NCBI GenBank assembly: GCA_016865015.1
Contig: CP018226.1
Location: 372,001 to 436,000, forward strand
Length of the DNA: 64,000 nucleotides
Direction of reading: 5' to 3'
DNA from: Rhizobiales bacterium IMCC20636
GTDB lineage: Bacteria > Pseudomonadota > Alphaproteobacteria > Rhizobiales > GCA-2746425
This document shows positions 1-8,259 of this stretch, one piece after another. The stretch's first letter is position 1; each line of letters starts with the position of its first letter. Position numbers and translations under genes: made by a program. The notes under the pieces were generated by a model, which searched no databases, was not told where the DNA came from, and was given only the letters and a program-made list of their open reading frames with translations.

Positions 1-7
1 GAAGTAA

Positions 8-421
8 TCAGTCATGCGCCTGGCCGTGATGGGCTTGTGCGGCAGTTCGTACTTTTTCTGTCAGTTCTTCCAGCGAGAGATCCAGTCTTTCAGCCACAAA
101 GCTCATTCGCTTTGAACCTTCGACCCCATCCTTAAATTCAAAGATTTCCTTTATCGTATCACGCGGCAAATCGTATGACAGTGCCACATAATAGGGCGTC
201 ATCCAGGGTTGCAAGGCTTCGTTCTGATGGCGTGGATCATTGAAGTAGATCAGTTCTGCAATAAAACTGCCGGTAAAATAGACGAGGGCAAAAAAAGACG
301 CCGCAGCAATGCCGACAGTCAGTTTGTTTTGCCCAATGAAGGCGCGCAGCCTTGGAGTCAGCACAATGTCATACCCGTCTTGCAGGGACACTTGCCCAGC
401 CTGATGGGCTGAGCTGTCCAT
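8..421 (-). CDS. Small single-span membrane protein of unknown function, partner of the pentaheme cytochrome
   Basis: A 137-residue protein that I do not recognise. A hydrophilic N-terminus (about 1-33) is followed by one membrane helix (about 35-60). The C-terminal soluble part ends in a helical, charged segment rich in Glu, Arg and His. It lacks Cys, heme motifs and an obvious signal peptidase site, so it is probably an anchored protein. It starts 47 bp downstream of the pentaheme cytochrome gene on the same strand, so the two are probably co-transcribed away from the nqr operon. By position it could be a membrane anchor or assembly partner for that cytochrome; this is inference only. The stop codon is 7 bases from the window edge, so further operon members may lie to the left. 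Confidence 0.6.
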   Translation of the reverse strand: MDSSAHQAGQVSLQDGYDIVLTPRLRAFIGQNKLTVGIAAASFFALVYFTGSFIAELIYFNDPRHQNEALQPWMTPYYVALSYDLPRDTIKEIFEFKDGVEGSKRMSFVAERLDLSLEELTEKVRTAAQAHHGQAHD

Positions 422-468
422 TTCAGCTGTTCATTATTGTCCACTGCATCAGGTCTGGATCAGCCCTG

Positions 469-1602
469 TCAGGGTCGGGCCAGACCTGACATATCCACGT
501 CGGCCTTTTCTGACAGGTTTTCCAGGCTGTCATACAGCAGTTGCAGAGCATAATGTGGATTATGCGTGTAAATGCCCTTGTCCTTGGCCACAAGCTGATA
601 GTTGTAGGCGGCTTTCAGAAGACGTGGGGTCCATGATTGATAGCGATTTGGAAATTTGGCTTCATCGGCAGATGCCGCACCATCCCCGTCACTGTCGTTG
701 AAAAAATATGGGTATGCGCCTGAATGATAGACAATGGCTCCTCCCGCAACCTGCGACGCATATGTGCGAATGGCTGCGTCGAGCTGTTCGTGCATGGTTT
801 GGATCGGATTTGCGATGCCTTCCTTGGTGTCGCCATCTCCATCAAAATCCATTGGTGACATTCTGATATCAGTGAACTCAGTGATGTTCTGGTGGCAGGT
901 CGTGCAGCTCGTCTGTGCGACTTCCAGTGTGTGCGGATTGTGGCAGTCGGTACAGGTGGCAAGGTTCGGTACATGTGCGAACTTACCCTTGTAGGATTTG
1001 CCTTCATACTGATAGCCGCCCTCGGCTTCGCCGCCCATCAGGCTGGCAGCAGCAGCTGCGTAGTGGATATTGATGAAAGCCAGATCAGCCGAGACTGTAT
1101 CTTCGTCCATGTCGAGCGTCGCAGCATCAACAGATTTTCCGGATTCCCGGCCCTGATGACAGACTGCACAGACTGCACCGCTGCCAAGCGTGTCGATGGC
1201 GACTCCTGATGGGAACGGAACAGATGCCAGTGTCTTGCCACCACCTTCGTGACAGACAGCGCATTCTACGGTGCTGCCCAATGCCACGGCATGATCGATC
1301 ACGCCCGGCGTGCTCATGGGTCCGTTCATGTAGTCCTGTGCACCTATCCCGGAATGGCATGTGGCGCATGTGCCGGGGATTTCTCCCTCATCATTCCAGT
1401 GGGTGAAGGCCTCGGATGAGGCATTGGCGTGGGGTGATGCCCGCCAGGCTTCAATAATATCCGCAATCGGAGAGCTGTTTTTGGCAGCATCCTGTGCGTA
1501 AGCGACGGACAGGACCAGAACTGAGATCACAGACACAATGAGTGCCATCAGAAAAATCGACACTGTTTCCAGTTGGATGGACTTCAACGATCTTATCATC
1601 AC
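469..1602 (-). CDS. Periplasmic pentaheme cytochrome c with EF-hand-like calcium loops
   Basis: A 377-residue secreted multiheme cytochrome c. An N-terminal hydrophobic segment (about 14-36, ending AYAQ) is a signal peptide or uncleaved anchor. Five CxxCH heme c sites are visible: CATCH 79-83, CAVCH 114-118, CAVCH 145-149, CTDCH 217-221 and CTTCH 233-237. After the heme domain come two Asp-rich loops. The one at 303-314 (D-x-D-G-D-G...S-x-x-E) fits the canonical 12-residue EF-hand spacing; the one at 252-263 (DFDGDGD) is a partial match. Such proteins act as periplasmic electron carriers or terminal reductases; no substrate is evident. It is divergent from nqrA and followed by a small membrane protein gene. 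An FNR-like palindrome centred about 69 bp upstream of the start suggests oxygen-dependent control. A link to Nqr electron flow is inference. Confidence 0.88.
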   Translation of the reverse strand: MMIRSLKSIQLETVSIFLMALIVSVISVLVLSVAYAQDAAKNSSPIADIIEAWRASPHANASSEAFTHWNDEGEIPGTCATCHSGIGAQDYMNGPMSTPGVIDHAVALGSTVECAVCHEGGGKTLASVPFPSGVAIDTLGSGAVCAVCHQGRESGKSVDAATLDMDEDTVSADLAFINIHYAAAAASLMGGEAEGGYQYEGKSYKGKFAHVPNLATCTDCHNPHTLEVAQTSCTTCHQNITEFTDIRMSPMDFDGDGDTKEGIANPIQTMHEQLDAAIRTYASQVAGGAIVYHSGAYPYFFNDSDGDGAASADEAKFPNRYQSWTPRLLKAAYNYQLVAKDKGIYTHNPHYALQLLYDSLENLSEKADVDMSGLARP

Positions 1603-1659
1603 TACCGCTCCATTGGTTTTTGTCGTTTAGATTTAACAAGGTATCATAGCTGAAAGTGC

Positions 1660-1683
1660 ACTCATTGACAGAGATCAATGAGT
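1660..1683. promoter_or_regulatory. FNR/FixK-like palindromic site between the cytochrome and nqrA
   Basis: A perfect inverted repeat with 9-bp arms, ACTCATTGA-N6-TCAATGAGT. Its core at 1665-1678 reads TTGAC-AGAG-ATCAA, which fits the FNR/FixK/Anr consensus TTGAY-N4-RTCAA. It lies in the 159-bp divergent gap, centred about 69 bp from the cytochrome start and 90 bp from the nqrA start. A TATGAT hexamer on the minus strand (1643-1648) could be the -10 of the cytochrome promoter. The motif match is direct; binding by an FNR-family protein is inferred. Confidence 0.6.
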
Positions 1684-1710
1684 TGCAAGTCTTCCTGATT
1701 GATGATCACA

Positions 1711-1730
1711 GTTCAAAGAGCACTTTGAAC
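1711..1730. promoter_or_regulatory. Second perfect palindrome upstream of nqrA
   Basis: GTTCAAAG-AGCA-CTTTGAAC, with 8-bp arms and a 4-bp centre, 31 bp before the nqrA start codon. It is either an operator for an unidentified dimeric regulator near the nqr promoter or a hairpin in the nqrA leader. It is not followed by a T tract, so it is not an intrinsic terminator. The nqrA ribosome binding site (GAAGGA) lies at about 1750-1756. Confidence 0.45.
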
Positions 1731-1761
1731 CAGTTCGTCATACACCTGTGAAGGATCGCTG

Positions 1762-3036
1762 ATGTTGGGTCACACCAAAATCAAAAAGGGCTTGCCAGCC
1801 TCTAAAGAAGATGCGCTGGCGCAGGATGTTGTACATGACCGCCGCGATGCTGGTTCAGCAGCGTTTTTGAGTGCTGATTATCGCGGCTTGCGGCCATCCC
1901 TCAGCGTTTCTCCGGGCGACAGGGTCCGGGTTGGTGATATTGTTTTCACAGATCGCAAGCACCCGGAGGTAGCGTTTGCCGCTTCTCTGGCCGGGCGCGT
2001 GGCTTCGATTGATTATGGTGCGCGGCGCACATTGTCTGCGTTGGTGATCGAAGTCGATTCTGGCGAGCAGGCGGATGATTCTTCCGACAGTGAAGAATTT
2101 GGTGATCCGGACAATGGCGGAGTGCGCCGCACCTTGTTGAAGCGTGGCTTCTGGCCAGCGTTTCTAACACGTCCATTTGGCCGCATTCCCAAGCCGGATT
2201 CGGTGCCTGCCGCGATCTTTGTCAATGCGACACAAGCCTCTCTGCATGCGCCTGCACCTTCTGTTGTGCTGGAGCACCAGAAAGAGAAATTTCAAAAGGG
2301 TGTTGATCTCCTGACCTATCTGACTGACGGGCCAATTTATGTGTGTCAGGCACCGCAAGACACGCTTTGCACCTTCTCAGAGCGGGTTAAAGGCGCGTTT
2401 TTCAGCGGAACTCCGGCGTCGGGTCTGTCTGGAACGCATATTGATCAATTACACCCGGTCAGTCTTGAGCGACAGGTCTGGTCCATTGGCTATCAGGATG
2501 TTGCAGCCATCGGGCATCTGTTTCTAACCGGGCATTATCAGCCCAATCGGGTGTTCTCCATTTCGGGTCCATGTTCGGCCGAACCAAAACTGATCAGGAC
2601 CTGTCTGGGGGCCGGTATCAGCCAAATCTGCAATGGCGAGGTGACAATCCGAAATGGGCGACACAGAGCGCGGCTCCTGTCCGGGGATGCTGTGACGGGG
2701 TGGGAATCGGCTTATATTGGCCGTTATCATCAACAGATCACGATTTTGGATGCGCCCCCGGAAAAGGGTTTTTGGCACTGGATGTCCCGACCATCTGCCG
2801 CTTATGGCGCTCTGATCCCGACCGCCGCTTTGGAGCGCGCTCTGGCGATTGATGTGTTGCCTGTTCCGCTGATGCGCGCTTTGAGCGTGGGCGACAGTGC
2901 CGCTGCCGAACGGCTGGGTTGTCTTGCCCTGGTTGAAGAAGATGTCGCAGCCCTTACGAAATTGTGCACCAGTGGCGCTGATTATGGGATGCTTCTGCGG
3001 GACGTTCTTGATGATCTGGCAGGGGAAACTGTATGA
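1762..3036 (+). CDS. nqrA: Na+-translocating NADH:quinone reductase subunit A
   Basis: A 424-residue cytoplasmic NqrA, the soluble subunit associated with quinone reduction in the sodium-pumping NADH:quinone oxidoreductase. The N-terminus has the family hallmark KIKKGLP directly after the start. It is followed by the barrel-sandwich region containing RPSLSVSPGDRVRVGD and then the larger Rossmann-like body. Length is close to the usual 445 or so residues, slightly short. A GAAGGA ribosome binding site precedes the ATG. It is the first gene of a nine-gene operon and overlaps nqrB by 4 bases (ATGA), which implies translational coupling. Regulation is likely through the divergent intergenic region with its two palindromes. 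Confidence 0.93.
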   Translation: MLGHTKIKKGLPASKEDALAQDVVHDRRDAGSAAFLSADYRGLRPSLSVSPGDRVRVGDIVFTDRKHPEVAFAASLAGRVASIDYGARRTLSALVIEVDSGEQADDSSDSEEFGDPDNGGVRRTLLKRGFWPAFLTRPFGRIPKPDSVPAAIFVNATQASLHAPAPSVVLEHQKEKFQKGVDLLTYLTDGPIYVCQAPQDTLCTFSERVKGAFFSGTPASGLSGTHIDQLHPVSLERQVWSIGYQDVAAIGHLFLTGHYQPNRVFSISGPCSAEPKLIRTCLGAGISQICNGEVTIRNGRHRARLLSGDAVTGWESAYIGRYHQQITILDAPPEKGFWHWMSRPSAAYGALIPTAALERALAIDVLPVPLMRALSVGDSAAAERLGCLALVEEDVAALTKLCTSGADYGMLLRDVLDDLAGETV

Positions 3037-3848
3037 TCGTGCGTCCGGTCTTGTTCCCGAGCCTGGGTGTTGGCGGCGTCTCGCTGCTTCAGGGTGTCGC
3101 GCTTCTGCCACCTCTGGCCCTCAGTGTCTTTGAACGCGGTAGCGGGCAGGTGGTATTGCTGGCGGTTGCGCTGGTGACCGCTGTCTTCTGGGATCTGGTT
3201 TTTGCCAGTGTTCGCAAACATCGTTTTTACTTTCATGGCATTACGACGGCAGTGATCGTGGCGGTTCTTGTTCCCTCCGCTTTGCCGTGGTGGCAGCTGG
3301 CGCTGTCCCTGTCGCTTGGGTGTGTTCTGGGGGAACATATTTTCGGGGGCCGCGGTTTCGGGTTTTTGAGCCCGGCAGCGATATGCCTGTCTCTGCTGCT
3401 GTTGTCCTTTCCGCAGGTTCAACTGGAACCCCTGTCCCAGAGTGTGGCGCTGGCCACGCTGCCGGGCGTACTGCTTCTGCTGGTCACGGGGCTGATTTCC
3501 GGGCGGGTTATGCTGGGCGCGCTTGCGGTGATTGGCGGTCTGGCGTTTTCTGCCAATCCGGAAGTCGATCTGATTGCGCTGGTGGTGCCGACGCTGTTTG
3601 GCCTGGTTTTCCTGACCTGTGACCCGGTCTCGGCGGCATCCACCAAATCCGGGCGCTGGATCTATGGCCTGCTGGCAGGCTTGCTGATTTCAATCTTCAG
3701 CAAGGATGTTGCCACCATCACAAGTGCGGGCATCATCTTCGGGTCTTTGACGGCGAGTGTGTTTGCGCCGCTGATTGATCATCTGATGGTCCTTGCACAT
3801 GCCAAACGCAGGCAGATGCGCCAGCGCGCGAGGCAACCCAATGTTTAA
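3033..3848 (+). CDS. nqrB: Na+-translocating NADH:quinone reductase subunit B, short form lacking the FMN-attachment motif
   Basis: A polytopic membrane subunit of 271 residues, where NqrB is usually about 400-415. Recognisable NqrB blocks are VRKH (60-63), VPSALPWWQLAL (80-91), IFGGRGFGFLSPA (103-115) and the late CDPVSAASTKSGRW block. Missing relative to typical NqrB are the N-terminal cytoplasmic extension with the first helix, and the loop with the SGAT sequence whose Thr carries covalent FMN. Here the equivalent stretch (about 126-145) reads straight from FPQVQLEPLSQ into the next helix. The frame is intact, so this is a compact variant rather than a frameshift. It overlaps nqrA by 4 bases and nqrC by 8. 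How electrons cross the membrane without this flavin is unclear. Confidence 0.85.
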   Translation: MIVRPVLFPSLGVGGVSLLQGVALLPPLALSVFERGSGQVVLLAVALVTAVFWDLVFASVRKHRFYFHGITTAVIVAVLVPSALPWWQLALSLSLGCVLGEHIFGGRGFGFLSPAAICLSLLLLSFPQVQLEPLSQSVALATLPGVLLLLVTGLISGRVMLGALAVIGGLAFSANPEVDLIALVVPTLFGLVFLTCDPVSAASTKSGRWIYGLLAGLLISIFSKDVATITSAGIIFGSLTASVFAPLIDHLMVLAHAKRRQMRQRARQPNV

Positions 3849-4641
3849 TCCAATTCAGGCGTGGCGCGGGTTTCTGGAGCGCGAAAATGATGACCGGGTC
3901 AAGGTCTATGGCGTTGCGATTCTGGTTGCGTTTGTTTGCGCCATAGTCATTTCCACCGCCTCGGTAACGCTGCGCCCGATGCAGAATGCCCATCTGGAGG
4001 CGGAACGCCAGGCCCGGATGGATGCCATGCTGGACAGATTGCCGAGCATGCGGACCATCATGGAGGAAGCCGGCGTTGATGCGCTGGAGACCCGTCTTGT
4101 TGATCTGGCAAGTGGTGAATTCGTCACCGATATTGATCCTGACAGCTATGACGTTCAAGCTGCCCTCAATGATCCGGAGCAAAGTGTCGCGATTCCGCCT
4201 GAACTTGATGTTGCAGGACTTCAAAAACGTGCGCCCTATGCGCCGGTTTACCTGCTGCAAAGTGAGGGCGCGCTTCTGCTGGTGGTGCTCCCCGTCAGCG
4301 GTGTGGGCTACCAGTCCACATTGCGCGCCATGCTGGCGCTTGAGGCGGACATGACCACCGTTGCGGCGCTGACCATCATCGAGCAGGGGGAAACGGCAGG
4401 CCTTGGGGCGCGCATTGAGGAGCCCGACTGGCAAGCACAATGGCAAGGCAAGAAGGTGTTTGATGAAACCGGCACCATTGTGATCCAGGTGGTGCGGGGA
4501 CAGGCCGATGGTCCCTATGAAGTGGACGGAATTTCGGGCGCATCGAGAACCGGAAATGGAGTCACGAATATGGTGCGATATTGGTTGGGCGACCATGGAT
4601 TTGGTCCCTTTCTGAGCCGTCTGCAGAAGGAAGGACTTTGA
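3841..4641 (+). CDS. nqrC: Na+-translocating NADH:quinone reductase subunit C with a Ser flavin-attachment site
   Basis: A 266-residue subunit with one N-terminal helix (about 21-42) and a large periplasmic FMN-binding domain. The start at 3841 is preferred over an in-frame upstream ATG at 3793 because the protein then begins MFNPIQAW and the 48-bp extension lies inside nqrB. The FMN-binding region near the C-terminus reads [13 protein letters not shown] (from residue 229). In characterised NqrC proteins the residue after SGA is Thr, joined to FMN by ApbE through a phosphoester; here it is Ser235 (TCG at 4543-4545). Ser can chemically take this bond, and apbE is in the same operon, so flavinylation of Ser is plausible. 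The gene ends 1 base before nqrD. Confidence 0.9.
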   Translation: MFNPIQAWRGFLERENDDRVKVYGVAILVAFVCAIVISTASVTLRPMQNAHLEAERQARMDAMLDRLPSMRTIMEEAGVDALETRLVDLASGEFVTDIDPDSYDVQAALNDPEQSVAIPPELDVAGLQKRAPYAPVYLLQSEGALLLVVLPVSGVGYQSTLRAMLALEADMTTVAALTIIEQGETAGLGARIEEPDWQAQWQGKKVFDETGTIVIQVVRGQADGPYEVDGISGASRTGNGVTNMVRYWLGDHGFGPFLSRLQKEGL

Positions 4642-4642
4642 T

Positions 4643-5296
4643 ATGACCAGCTTGATGAAACACATCTCGTCACCGCTCATCAACAACAATCCGATTACAT
4701 TGCAGATTCTGGGCATCTGTTCTGCGTTGGCTGTGACGACGTCCCTGACGACGGCTGTTACGATGTCCTTGGCCCTGACGGTTGTCCTGTGCCTTTCCTC
4801 CGCTGTGATCAGCCTGATTCGGCGGCATATTCCATCGGTGATCCGCCTGATTGTCCAGATCACAATCATCGCGTCACTTGTGATTGTCATCGATGAAATT
4901 CTGCAGGCCTATGCGTTTGAAATCAGCCGTCAGCTATCGATTTTTGTGGGGTTGATCGTGACCAACTGCCTTGTGCTTGGGCGTGCAGAAGCGTTCGCCA
5001 TGCGCAACCCGGTCCTGCCTTCCATACTGGATGGTCTGGGCAATGGGCTGGGATACAGTCTGATCCTGATCATTGTCGGTTCTGTGCGCGAGTTGCTGGG
5101 CAAGGGAACGCTACTCAATTACACCGTGTTCACGCCGGTTGCGGATGGCGGCTGGTTCGAACCGCTTGGTCTGATGCAACTGGCGCCCAGCGCGTTTTTC
5201 ATCCTTGGGCTGCTGGTCTGGCTGGTGCGGTCCATCTGGACACAGCAGGTCGACGTGCCGAAGTTTGGCCTCAAGGCGCAGAGGTCGCGATCATGA
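4643..5296 (+). CDS. nqrD: Na+-translocating NADH:quinone reductase subunit D
   Basis: A 217-residue polytopic membrane protein of the RnfAE/NqrDE family with about six helices. The family N-terminus ([25 protein letters not shown]) and the [13 protein letters not shown] block are present. Cys26 and Cys109 match the two cysteines that, with a pair from NqrE, hold the membrane-embedded 2Fe-2S cluster passing electrons from NqrF towards NqrC. Length is normal for the family. It overlaps nqrE by 4 bases, which suggests coupled translation of the inverted-topology pair. Confidence 0.95.
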   Translation: MTSLMKHISSPLINNNPITLQILGICSALAVTTSLTTAVTMSLALTVVLCLSSAVISLIRRHIPSVIRLIVQITIIASLVIVIDEILQAYAFEISRQLSIFVGLIVTNCLVLGRAEAFAMRNPVLPSILDGLGNGLGYSLILIIVGSVRELLGKGTLLNYTVFTPVADGGWFEPLGLMQLAPSAFFILGLLVWLVRSIWTQQVDVPKFGLKAQRSRS

Positions 5297-5892
5297 TGGA
5301 CCTTCTCATCGCCTCCATATTTCAGGAAAATCTGGCGCTTTCATTCTTTCTTGGCATCTGCACATTTCTGGCCGTGTCCGAGCGGATTGAAACGGCTTTC
5401 GGATTGGGCATTGCTGTCATCGTGGTCCAGACCATCACGGTTCCGGTCAACAATCTGATTTATAATGGATTGCTGATCGAAGGGGCCTGGGCCTGGCTTG
5501 GCCTGCCGGATATGGATCTCACCTTTCTCAAACTGGTCGCCTTTATCGGGCTGATCGCTGCGATGGTGCAAATCCTGGAAATGGCGCTGGACCGGTATGC
5601 ACCTGCGTTGTACCGCGCCCTTGGCATCTTTCTGCCATTGCTCACTGTAAACTGCGCCATTCTGGGTGGCAGTCTGTTTATGGTCGAGCGGCAATACAAC
5701 TTTCCGGACTCGGTCATTTACGGCTTTGGCAGCGGCGCAGGCTGGGCCTTGGCGATTGTCACATTCGCCGCCATTCGTGAGCGGTTGAAATACAGCGACA
5801 TGCCAGCAGGATTGCGGGGGCTTGGGAACGCCTTTCTTGTCACCGGTCTGATCTCGCTCGGATTTTCAGCGTTTGCGGGTGCCGGTCTATGA
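5293..5892 (+). CDS. nqrE: Na+-translocating NADH:quinone reductase subunit E
   Basis: A 199-residue polytopic partner of NqrD with the opposite topology. The hallmark [18 protein letters not shown] carries Cys23, and [10 protein letters not shown] carries Cys121. These correspond to the NqrE ligands of the intramembrane 2Fe-2S cluster shared with NqrD. About six helices are visible and the length is typical. The gene overlaps nqrD and nqrF by 4 bases each (ATGA), so D, E and F are tightly coupled. Confidence 0.95.
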   Translation: MMDLLIASIFQENLALSFFLGICTFLAVSERIETAFGLGIAVIVVQTITVPVNNLIYNGLLIEGAWAWLGLPDMDLTFLKLVAFIGLIAAMVQILEMALDRYAPALYRALGIFLPLLTVNCAILGGSLFMVERQYNFPDSVIYGFGSGAGWALAIVTFAAIRERLKYSDMPAGLRGLGNAFLVTGLISLGFSAFAGAGL

Positions 5893-7109
5893 GCGAAATT
5901 CTGTTTGGCAGTCTGCTTTTAACCGTCATTGTCCTGGTGCTGGCAGTCATCGTTGTGCTGGCACGGTCTGTTTTGATGCCGGTCCGCTCCGCTGTGCTGA
6001 CTGTGAATGGTCAAACCGAACTGCAGACGCATACAGGTCAGAAGCTGCTGTCCAGCCTGCTTGAGAACGATATTCTGGTGCCCTCCGCCTGTGCGGGTGC
6101 CGGAACGTGTGGTCTTTGCAAGATCAAGGTTGATGACGGGGCACCCGACACCACACCCATTGAAGCCGGCCTGTTCACACGAGCCGAATTGCAGGACGGC
6201 ATGCATCTGGCCTGTCAGGTGATGGTGCGGGGCGACATGAAGGTTCAGGTGCCAGCGGATATCATGTCTGTCGAGAGCCTCACATGCACGGTGGTGTCCT
6301 CACGTTCGCTGACGCCTCTGATCCGCGAAGTGGTGCTGCAATTGCCTGCTGACACCAGTATGGATCTGGTGGCCGGATCGTTCGTTCAGATTACGGCACC
6401 ACCCTTCACGCTGAATTATGCAGATTTGAAAATACCCGAGGCGCATGAAGCGGTCTGGAAATCTCAGCGGGGTTTGCGTGTCGAGAGTGACACTCCGGTG
6501 ACGCGCGCCTATTCCGTCTCTGACCGCCCTGAAGATCTGGAAGCAGGGCGTCTGGTGCTGAACATACGATTGGCGTTGCCGCCGCCCTCGGTTCCAGATG
6601 CGCCTCCGGGTATCGTATCGTCCTGGCTGTTCGGATTGCCGGAAGGCGCTGAAGTGGCTGTTTCCGGACCGTTTGGCTCATTCCGGGCGCAGGATACGGA
6701 GCGTGAGATGGTGTTGATTGGCGGCGGCGTTGGCATGGCTCCCCTGCGCGCGATCATCCATGAACAGCTTGAGCGGGTGGGGACCAACCGGACCATGAGT
6801 TTCTGGTATGGGGCCAGAGACGAGGAAGATATCTTTTACCGGGAGGAAATGGACGCGCTGGCGGCCAAGCATGCCAATTTCAACTGGACCATTGTTCTGT
6901 CCGACCCAGCCCCTTCCAGCAATTGGACCGGCAGCACGGGATTTGTGCATTCCGAGGTGTTCAAGCAGCATCTGCAAAATCATCCGGCTCCGGAGGATTG
7001 CGAATATTATCTGTGCGGACCGCCACTCATGATCCGGGCTGTGATGGCCATGCTGGATGATCTTGGGGTGGACAGGGATCATATCTTTAACGACGATTTC
7101 GGAGTTTAG
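5889..7109 (+). CDS. nqrF: Na+-translocating NADH:quinone reductase subunit F (NADH dehydrogenase)
   Basis: A 406-residue electron-input subunit that oxidises NADH. It has an N-terminal membrane helix (about 5-26), then a plant-type ferredoxin domain with 2Fe-2S ligands Cys68, Cys74, Cys77 and Cys109. An FAD-binding domain follows with the RAYSVSDRP motif, then an NADH-binding domain with [10 protein letters not shown] and the YYLCGPPLM block near the C-terminus. All cofactor residues expected for NqrF are present and the length is normal. This indicates the complex can still take electrons from NADH even though NqrB and NqrC are unusual. It ends 3 bases before apbE. Confidence 0.96.
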   Translation: MSEILFGSLLLTVIVLVLAVIVVLARSVLMPVRSAVLTVNGQTELQTHTGQKLLSSLLENDILVPSACAGAGTCGLCKIKVDDGAPDTTPIEAGLFTRAELQDGMHLACQVMVRGDMKVQVPADIMSVESLTCTVVSSRSLTPLIREVVLQLPADTSMDLVAGSFVQITAPPFTLNYADLKIPEAHEAVWKSQRGLRVESDTPVTRAYSVSDRPEDLEAGRLVLNIRLALPPPSVPDAPPGIVSSWLFGLPEGAEVAVSGPFGSFRAQDTEREMVLIGGGVGMAPLRAIIHEQLERVGTNRTMSFWYGARDEEDIFYREEMDALAAKHANFNWTIVLSDPAPSSNWTGSTGFVHSEVFKQHLQNHPAPEDCEYYLCGPPLMIRAVMAMLDDLGVDRDHIFNDDFGV

Positions 7110-7112
7110 GCG

Positions 7113-8075
7113 ATGCTGATTTCACGACGCGGCACGATACTTGGCATGGTGGCTTCCGGCTTTGGTCTGGCACTGCCTGCATGGGCCGGCAGCAACATCG
7201 CCGACGGCGAGGCATTTGGCGGCTTCTGGCGGCTGGTCACAGCAGATACGCATACGGCCATGCGTGCCAGATCTGTGGTCGATGAGATTGTCCAAGAAGT
7301 CACACACAAGATGTCGCCTTATCGGGCCGATTCAGAGCTGTCCCGCTTCAATGCAAGCCAGAGCAGTGACTGGCAGGACCTCTCCGAGGCGAGCTGTTTC
7401 GTTGCAGCAGAGGCCCTTCGTATTGCGGCGGTGTCGGGCGGTGCCTTCGATCCAACGGTCGGGCCACTTGTGGCACGGTTTGGCTTCGGCCCGATCCACG
7501 GTGCCATGGGACAATATGACGATCTTGTCGTTTCGCCAAATGCGATTCGAAAGCGGGTGCCGGGCCTGACGCTGGATCTGTGCGGAATTGCCAAGGGCTA
7601 CGCTGTCGACAGGGTTTCAGAGGGGCTTTTGGAAGCCGGTATTCAAAATGCCATGATCGAAATTGGCGGCGAGGTGCGTGCGCTGGGTCAGCACCCGAGC
7701 GGCCGGGCCTGGAAAATCGGCATAGCGGATCCACTTTCCGATGGCGCGGTGTTGCAGCGGATTGTGAAGCCCGGAAAGCTTTCCCTTGCAACATCCGGCC
7801 ATGCGGTGAACGGCGTTCGTAAGCCGGCAAACATCAGCCATATCGTCAATCCGCGAACCGAACGGCCGGCCCGGATGTCGCTTGCATCGGTTTCTGTTCT
7901 CGCACCGACTTGCATGGAAGCAGATGCGCTGGCCACAGCTCTGTGTGCGCAAGGTGCCAGAGCAGGCATCGAGCTTGCAGAGCGTCTTGATGTGACGGCC
8001 CTGTTTGTAACTGACGGCAGCGAAGCCCCCGATGAAGTCTTCACCGGTGGATTTGAAGCCCACATAGACAGCTGA
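7113..8075 (+). CDS. apbE: FAD:protein FMN transferase (flavinyltransferase)
   Basis: A 320-residue ApbE, the enzyme that moves FMN from FAD onto Thr or Ser of periplasmic flavoproteins such as NqrC. The N-terminus has a twin-arginine-like signal (ISRRGTILGMVASG) followed by a hydrophobic core and AWAG cleavage region, consistent with periplasmic action. ApbE blocks are visible: MSPYRADSELSRFN, DLCGIAKGYAVDRV, GGEVRALGQ, ATSGHAVNG, HIVNPRT and the late ALFVTDG. It is the seventh gene of the nqr operon, 3 bases after nqrF, which fits a dedicated role in flavinylating NqrC at the SGAS site. Confidence 0.93.
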   Translation: MLISRRGTILGMVASGFGLALPAWAGSNIADGEAFGGFWRLVTADTHTAMRARSVVDEIVQEVTHKMSPYRADSELSRFNASQSSDWQDLSEASCFVAAEALRIAAVSGGAFDPTVGPLVARFGFGPIHGAMGQYDDLVVSPNAIRKRVPGLTLDLCGIAKGYAVDRVSEGLLEAGIQNAMIEIGGEVRALGQHPSGRAWKIGIADPLSDGAVLQRIVKPGKLSLATSGHAVNGVRKPANISHIVNPRTERPARMSLASVSVLAPTCMEADALATALCAQGARAGIELAERLDVTALFVTDGSEAPDEVFTGGFEAHIDS

Positions 8076-8085
8076 GGATTTCATC

Positions 8086-8259
8086 ATGGGAACCATCATC
8101 TTTGCCTTCGCAATCGTCCTGCTATCGATGGGTGGTCTGGCACTTGGTGTGATGGCCGGGCGCAAACCGATCAAGGGGTCTTGCGGCGGTCTTGCCTGCC
8201 TCAAAGGGGTTGATTGCAGCGTTTGCCCGAATAAATCTGCATCGGGAGAATCGCCATGA
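8086..8259 (+). CDS. nqrM: Nqr maturation factor NqrM (DUF539), short gene
   Basis: A 57-residue protein. It has one N-terminal membrane helix (about 3-25) followed by a Cys-rich tail: GSCGG at 31-35, then Cys38, Cys44 and Cys47. This matches NqrM, the small membrane protein needed to deliver iron for the NqrD-NqrE 2Fe-2S cluster. It begins 10 bases after apbE, as in other nqr operons where nqrM follows apbE, and ends overlapping the CBS gene (ATGA at 8256-8259). The gene is easy to miss because of its length. Its presence argues that the D/E cluster is assembled in this atypical complex. Confidence 0.9.
   Translation: MGTIIFAFAIVLLSMGGLALGVMAGRKPIKGSCGGLACLKGVDCSVCPNKSASGESP

Noticed and set aside
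3733-4890. A 385-codon open frame on the minus strand across nqrB-nqrC-nqrD
   Set aside because: It is antisense to three well-supported genes and resembles no protein.
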